In this document: positions 1 to 7,973 of the stretch, one piece after another
Layout of the letters: every line of letters starts with the position of its first letter
Numbering within the stretch: position 1 is the stretch's first letter
Source: DASQHW01 sp963837155
Lineage (GTDB): Bacteria > Actinomycetota > Acidimicrobiia > IMCC26256 > PALSA-610
Direction: 5' to 3'
Length of the DNA: 64,000 bases
Assembly (NCBI GenBank): GCA_963837155.1
Contig: CAWIMB010000002.1
Location: 3,286,001-3,350,000 of the forward strand
Translations under genes and position numbers: made by a program
Notes under the pieces: model-generated
Database searches by the model: none
Told to the model about the DNA's origin: nothing
Seen by the model: the letters and a program-made list of their open reading frames with translations, nothing else

Positions 1-234
1 TCGCAGCGCGACGTAGATCGTGCCGCCGACAACGCCGACACCGATGACGACCGCGATCCAGAAGAACGGTTTCGTGAGATCGAGGATCTTGTGCGCGTAC
101 GGCCCGGCGGGTCGCAACGCGTTCTGCTTGTTGTCGGGGTCGGTCTTGTCGCCGCAACCCGCAAGCACCACGGCGGCGATCGCGACGGCGGCCACGATCG
201 CGGCGCGCCGGAACCGGTGGGTGCGGTCCAACAT
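1..234 (-). CDS. coxB: Cytochrome c oxidase subunit II, N-terminal part (runs off the left edge)
   Basis: Only the first 78 codons are visible, from an ATG at 234 to the window edge. The peptide has a basic start, a hydrophobic stretch and a lipobox LAGC (Cys about 27), as in lipoprotein-type subunit II precursors. A linker follows with NALRPAGPYAHKI, the conserved entry to the first membrane helix of actinobacterial CoxB, then a helix beginning FFWIAVVIG. The mature protein would carry CuA and accept electrons from cytochrome c at the outer membrane face; that part lies outside the window. A second, different subunit II gene lies at 50226, so the genome has two oxidases or split oxidase loci. 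The call rests on the leader and helix only. Confidence 0.72.
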   Translation of the reverse strand, partial: MLDRTHRFRRAAIVAAVAIAAVVLAGCGDKTDPDNKQNALRPAGPYAHKILDLTKPFFWIAVVIGVGVVGGTIYVALR

Positions 235-392
235 CAGCCTCTCTACAGCTTCCTTCGGAGAGAATTCGGCGGGACTCTACTGCTGTGGTTTCTCCGAATC
301 ACAACTCTGTCACGGGCGCCACCAGCGGTGGTGGCACCACAATTTCTTTCGCTGCAGAGGGGCGCCGGGGCCACTTGTTCACAAGCGATTTC

Positions 393-1295
393 TCACAGTC
401 CGAGGCGGTCGAGTGCGCCTGCGCGGCGCTGCCAGTCGGGCTCGACCTTGACACGCGTCTCGAGGTGCACCCGCATGCCGAGCAGCGCCTCGAGCTCGCG
501 GCGAGCGGCCGTTCCCGCCGCCTTGAGCACCGCCCCGCCCTTGCCGATCACGATGCCCTTCTGGGACTCACGCTCGACGCGCACGATGACGCGTACCGCG
601 AGCAGTGGCTCGCCGGACGACGTCCGCCGCTCCTCGATGTCCTCGGTGTTGACCGCGATCGAATGTGGGAGCTCCTCGCGCGCGACGGCGAGGAGCTTTT
701 CACGCAACAGCTCGGCGGCGAGGAAGGATTCGGGTTGATCGGTGACGACGTCGTCCGGGTAGTAGTGCGGACCATCCGGGAGGCGAGCCTCCAACTCGCC
801 GATGAGGGCCTCGAGGCCGTTCGCGGTCCGCGCCGACAACGGAACGTATGCCGCGAAGTCGCCGAGCTCGCCGGACGCGACGGCCAGATGCTCGCCGATC
901 GCGTCGTGCGACGCGACATCGATCTTGTTCAGCGCGAGCACGACCGGGGTGTCGACCGCGGTGAGGCGCTCGGCGACGAAGCGGTCGCCCGGGCCGATCG
1001 GCGCATTCGCCTCGATGACGAAGCACACGGTGTCGACCTCGCGGAGCGTCGCGAGCGCCCGCTCGTTCCCGCGCTCGCCGAGCAGCGTTCGTGGGCGGTG
1101 TACGCCAGGCGTGTCGACGAAGACGATCTGCGTCGCGCTGGTCGTGCGTACTGCGCGGACCTGCGTGCGCGTGGTCTGCGGTTTGTCGGAGACGATCGAC
1201 ACCTTCCGGCCCACGATCGCGTTGACCAGCGTCGACTTGCCGACGTTCGGCCGGCCCACGATCGCAACGAAGCCCGACCGAAAAGTGTTGCTCAT
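393..1295 (-). CDS. era: GTPase Era (ribosome assembly)
   Basis: Era binds the 3' end of 16S rRNA during 30S maturation. The protein has G1 GRPNVGKST, G3 DTPG, G4 NKID, and a C-terminal KH domain with KGIVIGKGG followed by the usual HLETRVKV. From the ATG at 1295 it is 300 residues, the normal Era length. An in-frame TTG at 1355 would add 20 residues that look non-native. The preceding gene corC ends 110 bp upstream, and that gap holds a second broken copy of the Era start, so the ancestral start was probably coupled directly to corC. Confidence 0.95.
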   Translation of the reverse strand: MSNTFRSGFVAIVGRPNVGKSTLVNAIVGRKVSIVSDKPQTTRTQVRAVRTTSATQIVFVDTPGVHRPRTLLGERGNERALATLREVDTVCFVIEANAPIGPGDRFVAERLTAVDTPVVLALNKIDVASHDAIGEHLAVASGELGDFAAYVPLSARTANGLEALIGELEARLPDGPHYYPDDVVTDQPESFLAAELLREKLLAVAREELPHSIAVNTEDIEERRTSSGEPLLAVRVIVRVERESQKGIVIGKGGAVLKAAGTAARRELEALLGMRVHLETRVKVEPDWQRRAGALDRLGL

Positions 1296-1357
1296 GGTCG
1301 GATTCGCCACCGCTGCGGGCGGCTGCGCCGCCGTCCCGGGCCGCGACTCCTCCAAGC

Positions 1358-1408
1358 GTTCGGCCGGCCCACGATCGCAACGAAGCCCGAACGGAAAGGA
1401 TCAGTCAT
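1358..1408 (-). pseudogene. Duplicated 5' end of era (17 codons, then out of frame)
   Basis: An ATG at 1408 overlaps the corC stop as ATGA and encodes MTDPFRSGFVAIVGRPN, nearly the same as the real Era start MSNTFRSGFVAIVGRPN at 1295. About 34 bases are identical between the copies. The offset is 113 bp, not a multiple of three, and after the GRPN codons the frame runs into unrelated residues and a stop. The fragment therefore cannot make Era. It is the relic of a short tandem duplication, or an assembly artefact at a repeat. Confidence 0.8.
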
Positions 1409-2680
1409 CCCGTGCGTTCGGCAACTGGGGGTATTTCTCCGGCCCTCGGTGAGATGATCACCGACACGATGCGACGGCCTTGCACGCGTTCGGCACAGAA
1501 CTCCAACCCGTCCGCGTTCACGCACTCTCCTTCGACCGGGACGTGGCCGAGCGTGTTGAAGACGAGCCCGCCGACCGTGTCCCACTCTTCCTGCGGGAGG
1601 TCGACGCGCAGCAGATCGTTGACCTCGTCGATGGGCGTGCGCCCGGGCACGCGCCACGATCCGTTCGGTAGTCGCTCGACCGCCGGCTCTTCGACGTCGT
1701 ACTCGTCGGTGATCTCGCCGACGATCTCCTCGAGCAGGTCCTCCATCGTGACGAGACCGGCAGTCCCGCCGTACTCGTCGACGACGAGCGCCATGTGGAA
1801 CTTCTCGGTCTGCATCTCGCGCAGGAGCTCGGCAACACGCTTGGACTCGGGCACGAAGTGCGCGGGTCGCAGGCTCTGGCGCACGGGCTCGGAACCGCCA
1901 CCACCACTGCTGCGCGCAACCAGGTCCTTCAAGAACACGAGCCCGACGATGTCGTCGATGCTCTCTTCGTAGGCGGGCAGGCGGGACTTTCCGGCGCTGA
2001 TCGCGGCTTCGATCGCCTCGTCGACCGTCGCGTCGGCTTCGACGGCGACCATGTCGGTGCGCGGCAGCATCACTTCGCGCACGACGGTGTCTCCGAACTC
2101 GAAGATCGAGTGGATCAGCTCGCGTTCCTCGGTTTCGATCGCCGCCTCTTGGGCGGCGACGTCGGCCATCGTGAGGATCTCCTCCTCCGTGACGAAGGGC
2201 CCGTGACGGAGCCCCTTCCCCGGAAGGATGACGTTCGCGATGCCAATGAAACCTCGCGTGGCTACGCGCAACGGCCAGAAACGCGTGACGAATACCAGCA
2301 ACGGTGACAACGCGAGGGCCGAGCGTTCGCTGTGTTGGAGCGCGAAGGTCTTCGGCACGACTTCGAACAACGTGAACACGACGAAGATCTCGAGCACGAT
2401 GCCGAATGCGATCCCCGACGTGCCCAGCGCGGGCTCGAGCACGGTGCCGAGGAGCGTCGCGCCGATCATCTGGCAACCGAGCACGAGCAGCAGGATGCTG
2501 TTCAGTGTCTGTTCGGGATGCTCGAGGAGACGGACGACGCGCCGCTGCCCGTTTGTCACCCTCCTCCTCGAGCGCGAGCAGGCGGATACGGCTGACGCGC
2601 GTGAAGGCGGTCTCGGCCATCGCCATCACACCGGAGAATGCCCACAGCACCGCGACGACGACGATAGCGACAATGCTCAT
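1405..2680 (-). CDS. CorC/HlyC-family CBS-domain membrane protein (frameshifted)
   Basis: This is a CNNM/CorC-type protein: an N-terminal membrane domain starting MSIVAIVVVAVLWAF with AETAFTRVSRIRLL, two CBS domains (DMVAVEADATVDEAIEAA and FHMALVVDEYGGTAGLVTMEDLLEEIVGEI), and a C-terminal CorC/HlyC transporter-associated domain. Such proteins are linked to magnesium or cobalt efflux. The first 42 or so residues are in one frame and the rest in another. Shortening the GGG at 2548-2550 by one base joins them as GDKRQRRVVRLLEHPE. The start is the ATG at 2680 and the stop overlaps an ATG at 1408. It sits between ybeY and era, as in many actinobacteria. Confidence 0.88.
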
Positions 2681-2738
2681 GACGCGAGCCCAGTGAGCGT
2701 GAAGCGAGTATCTGGGGGTCGTGCGGACCGCACGGATG

Positions 2739-3278
2739 TCATGACCCAGTCTCCGAGTCGCGGAAACGGGTCAGGAGCTCCTGTTCGCGGCGCCGCATCA
2801 CGGTTGCCTCATCGGGCTCCGCGTGGTCGTAGTCGAGGAGATGCAGCACGCCGTGTACGACGAGCAGCGCGAGTTCGTCCTCGGGGGCACCACCACGCTC
2901 GGCGGCTTGGCGGCTCGCAACGGAAGGGCATACGACGACATCGCCGAGCAGCGCGGGCGGGTCACCGCTGTCGGCCGGCGCGCCGGGCCCCCGACCGCCT
3001 TGATCGGGCTGGCGTCCGCCGGGTGGAAGCTCTTCGTCGAGCGGGAACGACAAGACGTCGGTCGGGCCGTCGGCACCGAGGAAGCGCTCGTTCAGTTCGG
3101 CGATCGTCTGGCTGTCGACGAACATCAAGGACATCTCGACATCGCTGCCGTACCGCTCGTGGACGCGCTCGTCGGTGAGGACGAGCCGCGCCAAGCGGAC
3201 CCACCGGGCAACATCGACCTCTATGTCGCGCTGCTCGTCGGCGCCGAAGACCGTGGGGGAACCCATGTCCACAGTCAT
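2739..3278 (-). CDS. ybeY: Endoribonuclease YbeY
   Basis: YbeY is a zinc-dependent endoribonuclease for 16S rRNA 3' maturation and 70S quality control. The signature is HGVLHLLDYDH near residue 141, supplying the three metal-binding histidines. The conserved LNERFLGADGPTDVLSFP block precedes it. A Pro/Gly-rich insertion (about residues 87-108) makes the protein 179 residues, longer than the usual 150-160. The ATG at 3278 sits 4 nt after GAGGGAG, which is supplied by the type A repeat; an in-frame ATG at 3266 is an alternative. It lies between phoH and corC. Confidence 0.94.
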   Translation of the reverse strand: MTVDMGSPTVFGADEQRDIEVDVARWVRLARLVLTDERVHERYGSDVEMSLMFVDSQTIAELNERFLGADGPTDVLSFPLDEELPPGGRQPDQGGRGPGAPADSGDPPALLGDVVVCPSVASRQAAERGGAPEDELALLVVHGVLHLLDYDHAEPDEATVMRRREQELLTRFRDSETGS

Positions 3279-3280
3279 AT

Positions 3281-3322
3281 GGCTCCCTCGCTGCGCCGTC
3301 CCTGGCTCCGCTGCGTCCGCAC
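3281..3322 (-). repeat. Type A leader repeat, copy 1 (upstream of ybeY)
   Basis: This 42-bp element recurs at 21033-21074 and 59103-59144, each time directly in front of a minus-strand start codon. In gene direction it begins GTGCGGACGCAGCG and ends GCGCAGCGAGGGAGCC, so the Shine-Dalgarno-like purine run is inside the repeat. It differs from copy 2 at two positions. Inner GCC/GGC arms could form a small hairpin, and GCAGCG occurs twice as a direct repeat. Confidence 0.85.
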
Positions 3323-3334
3323 GGTATGCATCGG

Positions 3335-4294
3335 CTACCGATCGTGCCGTTCGTACGCGTCGACGATGTCCTGCACGATGCGGTGGCGGACCACGTCGCT
3401 CGAACCGAGCTCGACGAACACGAGTCCGTCGATGCCCTCGAGCACGTCGCGCACCTGGAGCAAACCGGAACGGCCGCGCCCATCGGGGAGGTCGATTTGG
3501 GTGACGTCACCGGTGATGACGGCTTTGGATCCGAAGCCGAGGCGCGTCAGGAACATCTTCATCTGCTCCGGTGTGGTGTTCTGCGCCTCGTCGAGGATGA
3601 TGAAGGAATCGTTGAGCGTGCGCCCGCGGATGTACGCGAGCGGCGCAACCTCGATCGTGCCTCGCTCCATCAGTCGCACGACGATTTCGGGCTCGAGCAT
3701 GTCGTACAGCGCGTCGTACAACGGCCGGAGGTACGGGTCGACCTTCTGCAGGATGTCGCCGGGCAGGAAACCCAGGCGCTCCCCGGCCTCGACCGCCGGC
3801 CGAGTGAGAATGATCCGGTTGACTTCCTTCGCTTGGAGGGCCTGTACCGCGAGCGCAACCGCGAGGTAGCTCTTCCCGGTTCCGGCCGGCCCTATGGAAA
3901 ACGTCACAGTGTGGTCGCGGACGGCGTCCACATAACGTTTTTGGCCGGCAGTCTTGGGCCGGATCGACTTCCGGCCGCGTACGACCTCGGTAGTGAGTAC
4001 CTCGCTCGGGCGTTGGTCGGCTTTCAACATCTCGATCGAACGACCGAGGTTGTCCCGGTCGAGCTGGTGACCCTGCTCCAACAGCACGATCATCTCCTCG
4101 AACAGCCGGGCAACGCGCTCGGCTTGTTCGCCCTCGCCCGTGATCGTGATCTCGTTGCCGCGCACGAGGATCTCAACGGGAAAGGCGGCCTCGACGAGGC
4201 GCAGCAGCTCATCGCGCTGGCCGAGCAGGCCCACCATGAGGTGGTTGCCCGGAACAAGGAGCTTGACCGAAGTGGTCGTGTGCGACGGTGCCAA
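3335..4294 (-). CDS. phoH: PhoH-family ATPase
   Basis: This is a PhoH-like P-loop ATPase of about 319 residues. It has an N-terminal nucleic-acid-binding-like region, then Walker A GPAGTGKSYLA near residue 136, the family block LTRPAVEAGERLGFLPGD, and Walker B FIILDEAQN. The family is associated with RNA metabolism, and phoH-ybeY linkage is widespread. The best visible start is a TTG at 4294; no ATG or clear ribosome site supports it, so the first few residues are uncertain. It ends 12 bp before the type A repeat. Confidence 0.93.
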   Translation of the reverse strand: MAPSHTTTSVKLLVPGNHLMVGLLGQRDELLRLVEAAFPVEILVRGNEITITGEGEQAERVARLFEEMIVLLEQGHQLDRDNLGRSIEMLKADQRPSEVLTTEVVRGRKSIRPKTAGQKRYVDAVRDHTVTFSIGPAGTGKSYLAVALAVQALQAKEVNRIILTRPAVEAGERLGFLPGDILQKVDPYLRPLYDALYDMLEPEIVVRLMERGTIEVAPLAYIRGRTLNDSFIILDEAQNTTPEQMKMFLTRLGFGSKAVITGDVTQIDLPDGRGRSGLLQVRDVLEGIDGLVFVELGSSDVVRHRIVQDIVDAYERHDR

Positions 4295-4358
4295 GGTCGC
4301 GCGAGGGTAGCCGAGGAACGGCGCGTTCCGGCCCTGTGGTGCTCGTGTTACCGGCCGG

Positions 4359-4859
4359 TCAGGATGCCGAGGCGGCGCGGAGCCCGAGCTGCTCGAGACG
4401 CGCGCCCAGCTCTTCGAGGCTGCGCCCCATGCAGGAGGCGAGAACCCTCAGGTCCGACCGCCGGATCGTCAGCATCCGGCCGTTGAAGTCCTGGCGCTCG
4501 CGCTGCAACGAGGTTGCGAAGCGATCGAGGATGTGAGCGTCGGGATCATCGAGCTCGTGCAGGCGCACGAGGTCGATGGTGAACCCGGCGTTCATGTCGA
4601 ACGCCCCGGCTGCAGCCGCGTCGAGGAGGCTGATTTCGCCCTCGAGCTCACGCGGGAGCAACTGGTCGGCCGGTACCTCGTAGATCTCGGCGAGTCGCAA
4701 CAAGCGCGGGACCGAGATCGCGCGCTCGCCGCGCTCGTACGCTCCGAGCACCGACGCCTTGAACTCGAGACTGGATCGCGCCTCGACGTCATGCAGCGAC
4801 AAACCCTTTTGGCGACGGATCGCTCGCAGTCGCTCGCCGACCCGTGCCCCTGTGTTCAC
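4359..4859 (-). CDS. BldD-like helix-turn-helix transcriptional regulator
   Basis: The N-terminal XRE-type domain reads VGERLRAIRRQKGLSLHDVEARS, then YERGERAISVPRLLRLAEIYEVPADQLLP. The C-terminal half (about 75-166) is helical and resembles the second domain of actinobacterial BldD-like regulators. I chose the GTG at 4859, about 10 nt after GAGGGGG; a longer reading to 4988 adds 43 residues without family similarity. Its target genes cannot be inferred. Whether it binds a nucleotide second messenger like true BldD is unknown. Confidence 0.82.
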   Translation of the reverse strand: MNTGARVGERLRAIRRQKGLSLHDVEARSSLEFKASVLGAYERGERAISVPRLLRLAEIYEVPADQLLPRELEGEISLLDAAAAGAFDMNAGFTIDLVRLHELDDPDAHILDRFATSLQRERQDFNGRMLTIRRSDLRVLASCMGRSLEELGARLEQLGLRAASAS

Positions 4860-5037
4860 CACCCCGAAAGCCCCCTCGCCCGGACCGTTGGCGCGCGCCC
4901 ACTGGATCGCCGCCGTGGGTGCGGTCAGTGGATAGTAACAGCACGCTCCGTGAAAGTCATGCTTCGCGTTGCTTCCAACATCAGCCACTCACTGGCCCGA
5001 TACGCAACACAGCCCACTCTAACCCCATTGGCATGGG

Positions 5038-5772
5038 TCATGGGTGCCGCATCTGCGCAATCCGGTCGGCAAGTACGGCAACCGCAGCGACTGGGGCAGT
5101 ACCTGCCCGCAGCACGGAATTCCCCAACGCCAGACGTGGCCTGCCGGTCAGGCCGTCCAGCTCGGTCGGTGCCAGGCCTCCCTCGGGCCCAACGAGGACC
5201 GTCCATTCCCCGTGGGCGGGGGGATCCAACTCGTTGGCCCGACGCCCCGTCCGATCGGCGATCACCAACCCGGCCCGGGCCGCGACCTCGTCGAGGTCGA
5301 CGAGACGCTCAACGGTGGGAATGCGGGAACGTCGGGACTGCATCGCGGCTTCACGCGCAACCGTGCGCAACCGGCCGACGGCTCGTTCGGCCCGGGCGGC
5401 GTCCCACTTTACGATCGTGCGCTCGGTGCGGACCGGCGTGATGCGCGCCGCGCCCAACTCGGTGACGGCGGCGACGACATCGTCGAGACCGCCCTTCGTC
5501 GGCGCGACCGCGAGCGCGACCGCGACCACCGGTTCGGGATCGTCGTGGGGCTCATCGCGGGCGTCGAGCAACAGACGCGCCCGGCCGGCCTCGACGATCT
5601 CGTAGCACCGCCACTTCCCCGAGCCATCCGCCGCAGTGATGCGCTCCCCTACCGCGAGTCGGCGCACCTGCCGCAAGTGATGACCGTCGGGACCGCTGAT
5701 CTCACATTGATCTGCAAGCTCGTCGACGAAGACGTGCGCAACCGCGTCGACGTCCGCGGGCGTATCGCTCAC
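5038..5772 (-). CDS. rsmE: 16S rRNA (uracil1498-N3)-methyltransferase RsmE
   Basis: This SPOUT-family enzyme methylates U1498 of 16S rRNA using S-adenosylmethionine. Diagnostic pieces are an N-terminal PUA-like region (HHLRQVRRLAVGERI), ERTIVKWDAARAERAVGRLRTVAREAAMQS, and the knot motifs VGPEGGLAPTEL and LALGNSVLRAGTAPVAAVAV. The length of 244 residues is typical. The GTG start at 5772 overlaps the dnaJ stop as GTGA, so the two genes are translationally coupled in the hrcA-dnaJ-rsmE operon. Confidence 0.95.
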   Translation of the reverse strand: MSDTPADVDAVAHVFVDELADQCEISGPDGHHLRQVRRLAVGERITAADGSGKWRCYEIVEAGRARLLLDARDEPHDDPEPVVAVALAVAPTKGGLDDVVAAVTELGAARITPVRTERTIVKWDAARAERAVGRLRTVAREAAMQSRRSRIPTVERLVDLDEVAARAGLVIADRTGRRANELDPPAHGEWTVLVGPEGGLAPTELDGLTGRPRLALGNSVLRAGTAPVAAVAVLADRIAQMRHP

Positions 5773-6902
5773 TGCTTGAACGCGGAGCGGATGCGCGAGA
5801 ACAACCCCTCCTGCGGAGGTGTCACCACCTCGCCGCGCGACGCGGCGAACTGCGCGAGCATCTCCGCTTCTTCCGCGGTGAGGCGCGTCGGCACCTCCAC
5901 CTGCACCTCGACAACGAGGTCGCCACGCCGTCCGCTGCGCAACGACGGCGCGCCGAGGCCACGCAGACGGAGGAGCGCGCCGTGCTGTGTGCCGTGGGGA
6001 ACGTCAAGCTTCGTCGGGCCGTCGAGCGTGTCGAGGTCGACAGTCGTGCCGAGCGCGGCTTGCACCATCGAGATACGCAACACGTGCCACAACTCGTCGC
6101 CGCGGCGCTCGAGCTTGCCGTGCGGCGCGACGCGTACGGCGACGTAGAGGTCGCCCGCGGGACCGCCACGCGGACCCGCCGGACCCCGGCCAGAGAGGCG
6201 CAGACGTTGGCCATCGTCAATTCCCTGAGGGACCTCGACGTCGATCGAGCGGGTGCCTTCGACGCGACCACTACCGCGGCATACGTCGCACGGGTTCGGA
6301 ATCGCCTGGCCGGTGCCTCCGCAAACGGTGCACGGCGCCGCCGTCATCAGCTGGCCGAGCAGCGAGCGCCGCACCTGGCGGACCTCGCCCGTCCCTTCGC
6401 ACGTGCTGCATCGATCGGGGTGGGTACCGGGCGCGCAGCCCGAACCCGCGCAGCGCTCGCAGTCGATCGGCATGTGCAGGTCGAGGGTCTTGCGGACACC
6501 GAACACGACCTCGTCGAGGGTGAGCTCGATCGCGATCTCCGCGTCCGGGCCTTGGGTCGGTCCGCTCCCGCCGCGCGTACCGGTGCCACTCCCGAAGACG
6601 TCGCTGTTGAAGAACGCGTCGAACAAGTCGTTCAATCCGAACTGGCCGGCACCGAACGGTGAACCGCCGGCTCCCGCACTTGCGCCTTCCGGTCCGAACA
6701 TGTCGTAGCGGCGGCGGCGTTCGGGATCGCGCAGCGTCTCGTACGCCTCGTTGATCTCCTTGAAGCGCTCGACGGCTTGCGGATCGTCACGGTTGGCGTC
6801 CGGATGGTGCTGGCGGGCGAGCGCGCGAAATGCCTTCTTGATCTCGTCCTCGGTCGCGTGCGGCGACACGCCGAGCGTCTCGTAGTAGTCGCGAGTACTC
6901 AT
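5769..6902 (-). CDS. dnaJ: Chaperone protein DnaJ
   Basis: Full-length DnaJ of 377 residues. It has a J domain with the HPD motif (RQHHPDANRD), a Gly/Phe-rich linker (about 75-110), a zinc-binding cysteine-rich domain with four CxxCxGxG-type repeats (about 140-210), and two C-terminal substrate-binding domains. It delivers unfolded proteins to DnaK and stimulates its ATPase. Its ATG overlaps the end of hrcA by 4 bp, which puts it under HrcA/CIRCE control; no dnaK is in the window. Confidence 0.97.
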   Translation of the reverse strand: MSTRDYYETLGVSPHATEDEIKKAFRALARQHHPDANRDDPQAVERFKEINEAYETLRDPERRRRYDMFGPEGASAGAGGSPFGAGQFGLNDLFDAFFNSDVFGSGTGTRGGSGPTQGPDAEIAIELTLDEVVFGVRKTLDLHMPIDCERCAGSGCAPGTHPDRCSTCEGTGEVRQVRRSLLGQLMTAAPCTVCGGTGQAIPNPCDVCRGSGRVEGTRSIDVEVPQGIDDGQRLRLSGRGPAGPRGGPAGDLYVAVRVAPHGKLERRGDELWHVLRISMVQAALGTTVDLDTLDGPTKLDVPHGTQHGALLRLRGLGAPSLRSGRRGDLVVEVQVEVPTRLTAEEAEMLAQFAASRGEVVTPPQEGLFSRIRSAFKQ

Positions 6903-7918
6903 CGCGAGAGCTGCCGGCCGAGTTGCTGCGACACCGTGACAACCGCGGCTTGCGCCTTGCGGTAATCCATGCGGGTCGGGCCGAGCACACCGATCGTCCC
7001 GGCGACCTCACCCTCGATCAGGTAGGGGGCCAACACCAACGAACACTCGAGCAGGTCGGCGCGCGCGTTCTCCGATCCGATGCGAACGGTCACACCCGGG
7101 CCGAGCAACTCGCGCAGCACCGTGGCGAGAACCGCATGCTGCTCCAGTAGCTCCAGGAGGCGGGCCGTGCTCGTCGTCACGAACGCGTCGTGCTCGGCCG
7201 CAAGACGGCTGGCGCCACCGACGTAGAGAAGCTCGCTCTGATGCTGCTCGACGTGCGCGCGCAACGCCTCGCACGCGGCGCGCACGAGTGCGTCGGGACG
7301 ATCGCTGCCGCGCGCATCCGGGAGCGCGGTGACGAGATCGAGGAGCCGGCGGCCGTCAAGATGCCGCGCGAGCCGCGCGCTGGCCGCGGCCACGTCGTCC
7401 TCACTCACGTCGTGTTCGAGATACACCACTTCCTTTTCGACCGAGCCATTCGAGAGAACCACGACCGTGATCAGCACCCGCGCCTGGAGCTGCACGAGGT
7501 GTGCGGCGCGCACGACGACCGCCTGCGATTCGTGACCCACGACGACCGCGGCGTGCGCGGTGACACGCGCGAGCAGGTGGCTCGTCTCCGAGAGCAGCTC
7601 GTCCATGGCCATCGTCGCGCTGGTGAAGAACTCGGCGATCCGCCGGCGTTCGGGCGCCGCGAGCTGCGCGGCACCCGCGAGCTCGTCGACGTAGTAGCGG
7701 TAGCCACGGTCTGTCGGCACCCGCCCGGCCGACGTGTGCGGCTGGGTGATGTACCCCTCCCGCTCGAGCACGGACATCTCGTTACGCACCGTTGCCGCAG
7801 AGACGCCGAGACCGGTCGTCTGAGTCACGGTCTGCGACCCGACGGGCTGTGCCGTCTCCACGTATTGCTCGACGATCGCGCGCAGGATCGCGGCCTTGCG
7901 ATCGTCCAGGTCGGTCAT
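6899..7918 (-). CDS. hrcA: Heat-inducible transcription repressor HrcA
   Basis: HrcA represses class I heat-shock genes by binding CIRCE. The winged-helix domain reads DRKAAILRAIVEQYVETAQPVGSQT and VSAATVRNEMSVLEREGYI, followed by the family signature HTSAGRVPTDRGYRYYVD. A GAF-like effector domain with a dimerization insert follows, and the C-terminus contains IGVLGPTRMDYRKA. The ATG at 7918 gives 339 residues; longer readings lack similarity. A CIRCE element lies 29 bp upstream, so the gene is autoregulated. Confidence 0.96.
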   Translation of the reverse strand: MTDLDDRKAAILRAIVEQYVETAQPVGSQTVTQTTGLGVSAATVRNEMSVLEREGYITQPHTSAGRVPTDRGYRYYVDELAGAAQLAAPERRRIAEFFTSATMAMDELLSETSHLLARVTAHAAVVVGHESQAVVVRAAHLVQLQARVLITVVVLSNGSVEKEVVYLEHDVSEDDVAAASARLARHLDGRRLLDLVTALPDARGSDRPDALVRAACEALRAHVEQHQSELLYVGGASRLAAEHDAFVTTSTARLLELLEQHAVLATVLRELLGPGVTVRIGSENARADLLECSLVLAPYLIEGEVAGTIGVLGPTRMDYRKAQAAVVTVSQQLGRQLSR

Positions 7919-7946
7919 TTCCGGGGTGCCTCTCCGCACGTGGGTG

Positions 7947-7973
7947 TTAGCACTCAATGCTATCGAGTGCCAG
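7947..7973 (-). promoter_or_regulatory. CIRCE operator
   Basis: The arms TTAGCACTC and GAGTGCCAG are separated by exactly 9 bases, matching the consensus TTAGCACTC-N9-GAGTGCTAA except for two bases in the right arm. It lies just upstream of hrcA, the expected place for autoregulation. It also covers the last codons and the TAG stop (7960-7962) of hemW, so the operator is embedded in coding sequence. Confidence 0.93.

Noticed and set aside
318..335. GCCACC/GGTGGC hairpin between era and coxB as a terminator
   Set aside because: The stem is short and has no T-tract on the minus strand, where era transcription would end.
285..1457. A 390-codon plus-strand open frame over era
   Set aside because: Era on the minus strand has all family motifs; the opposite frame has none.
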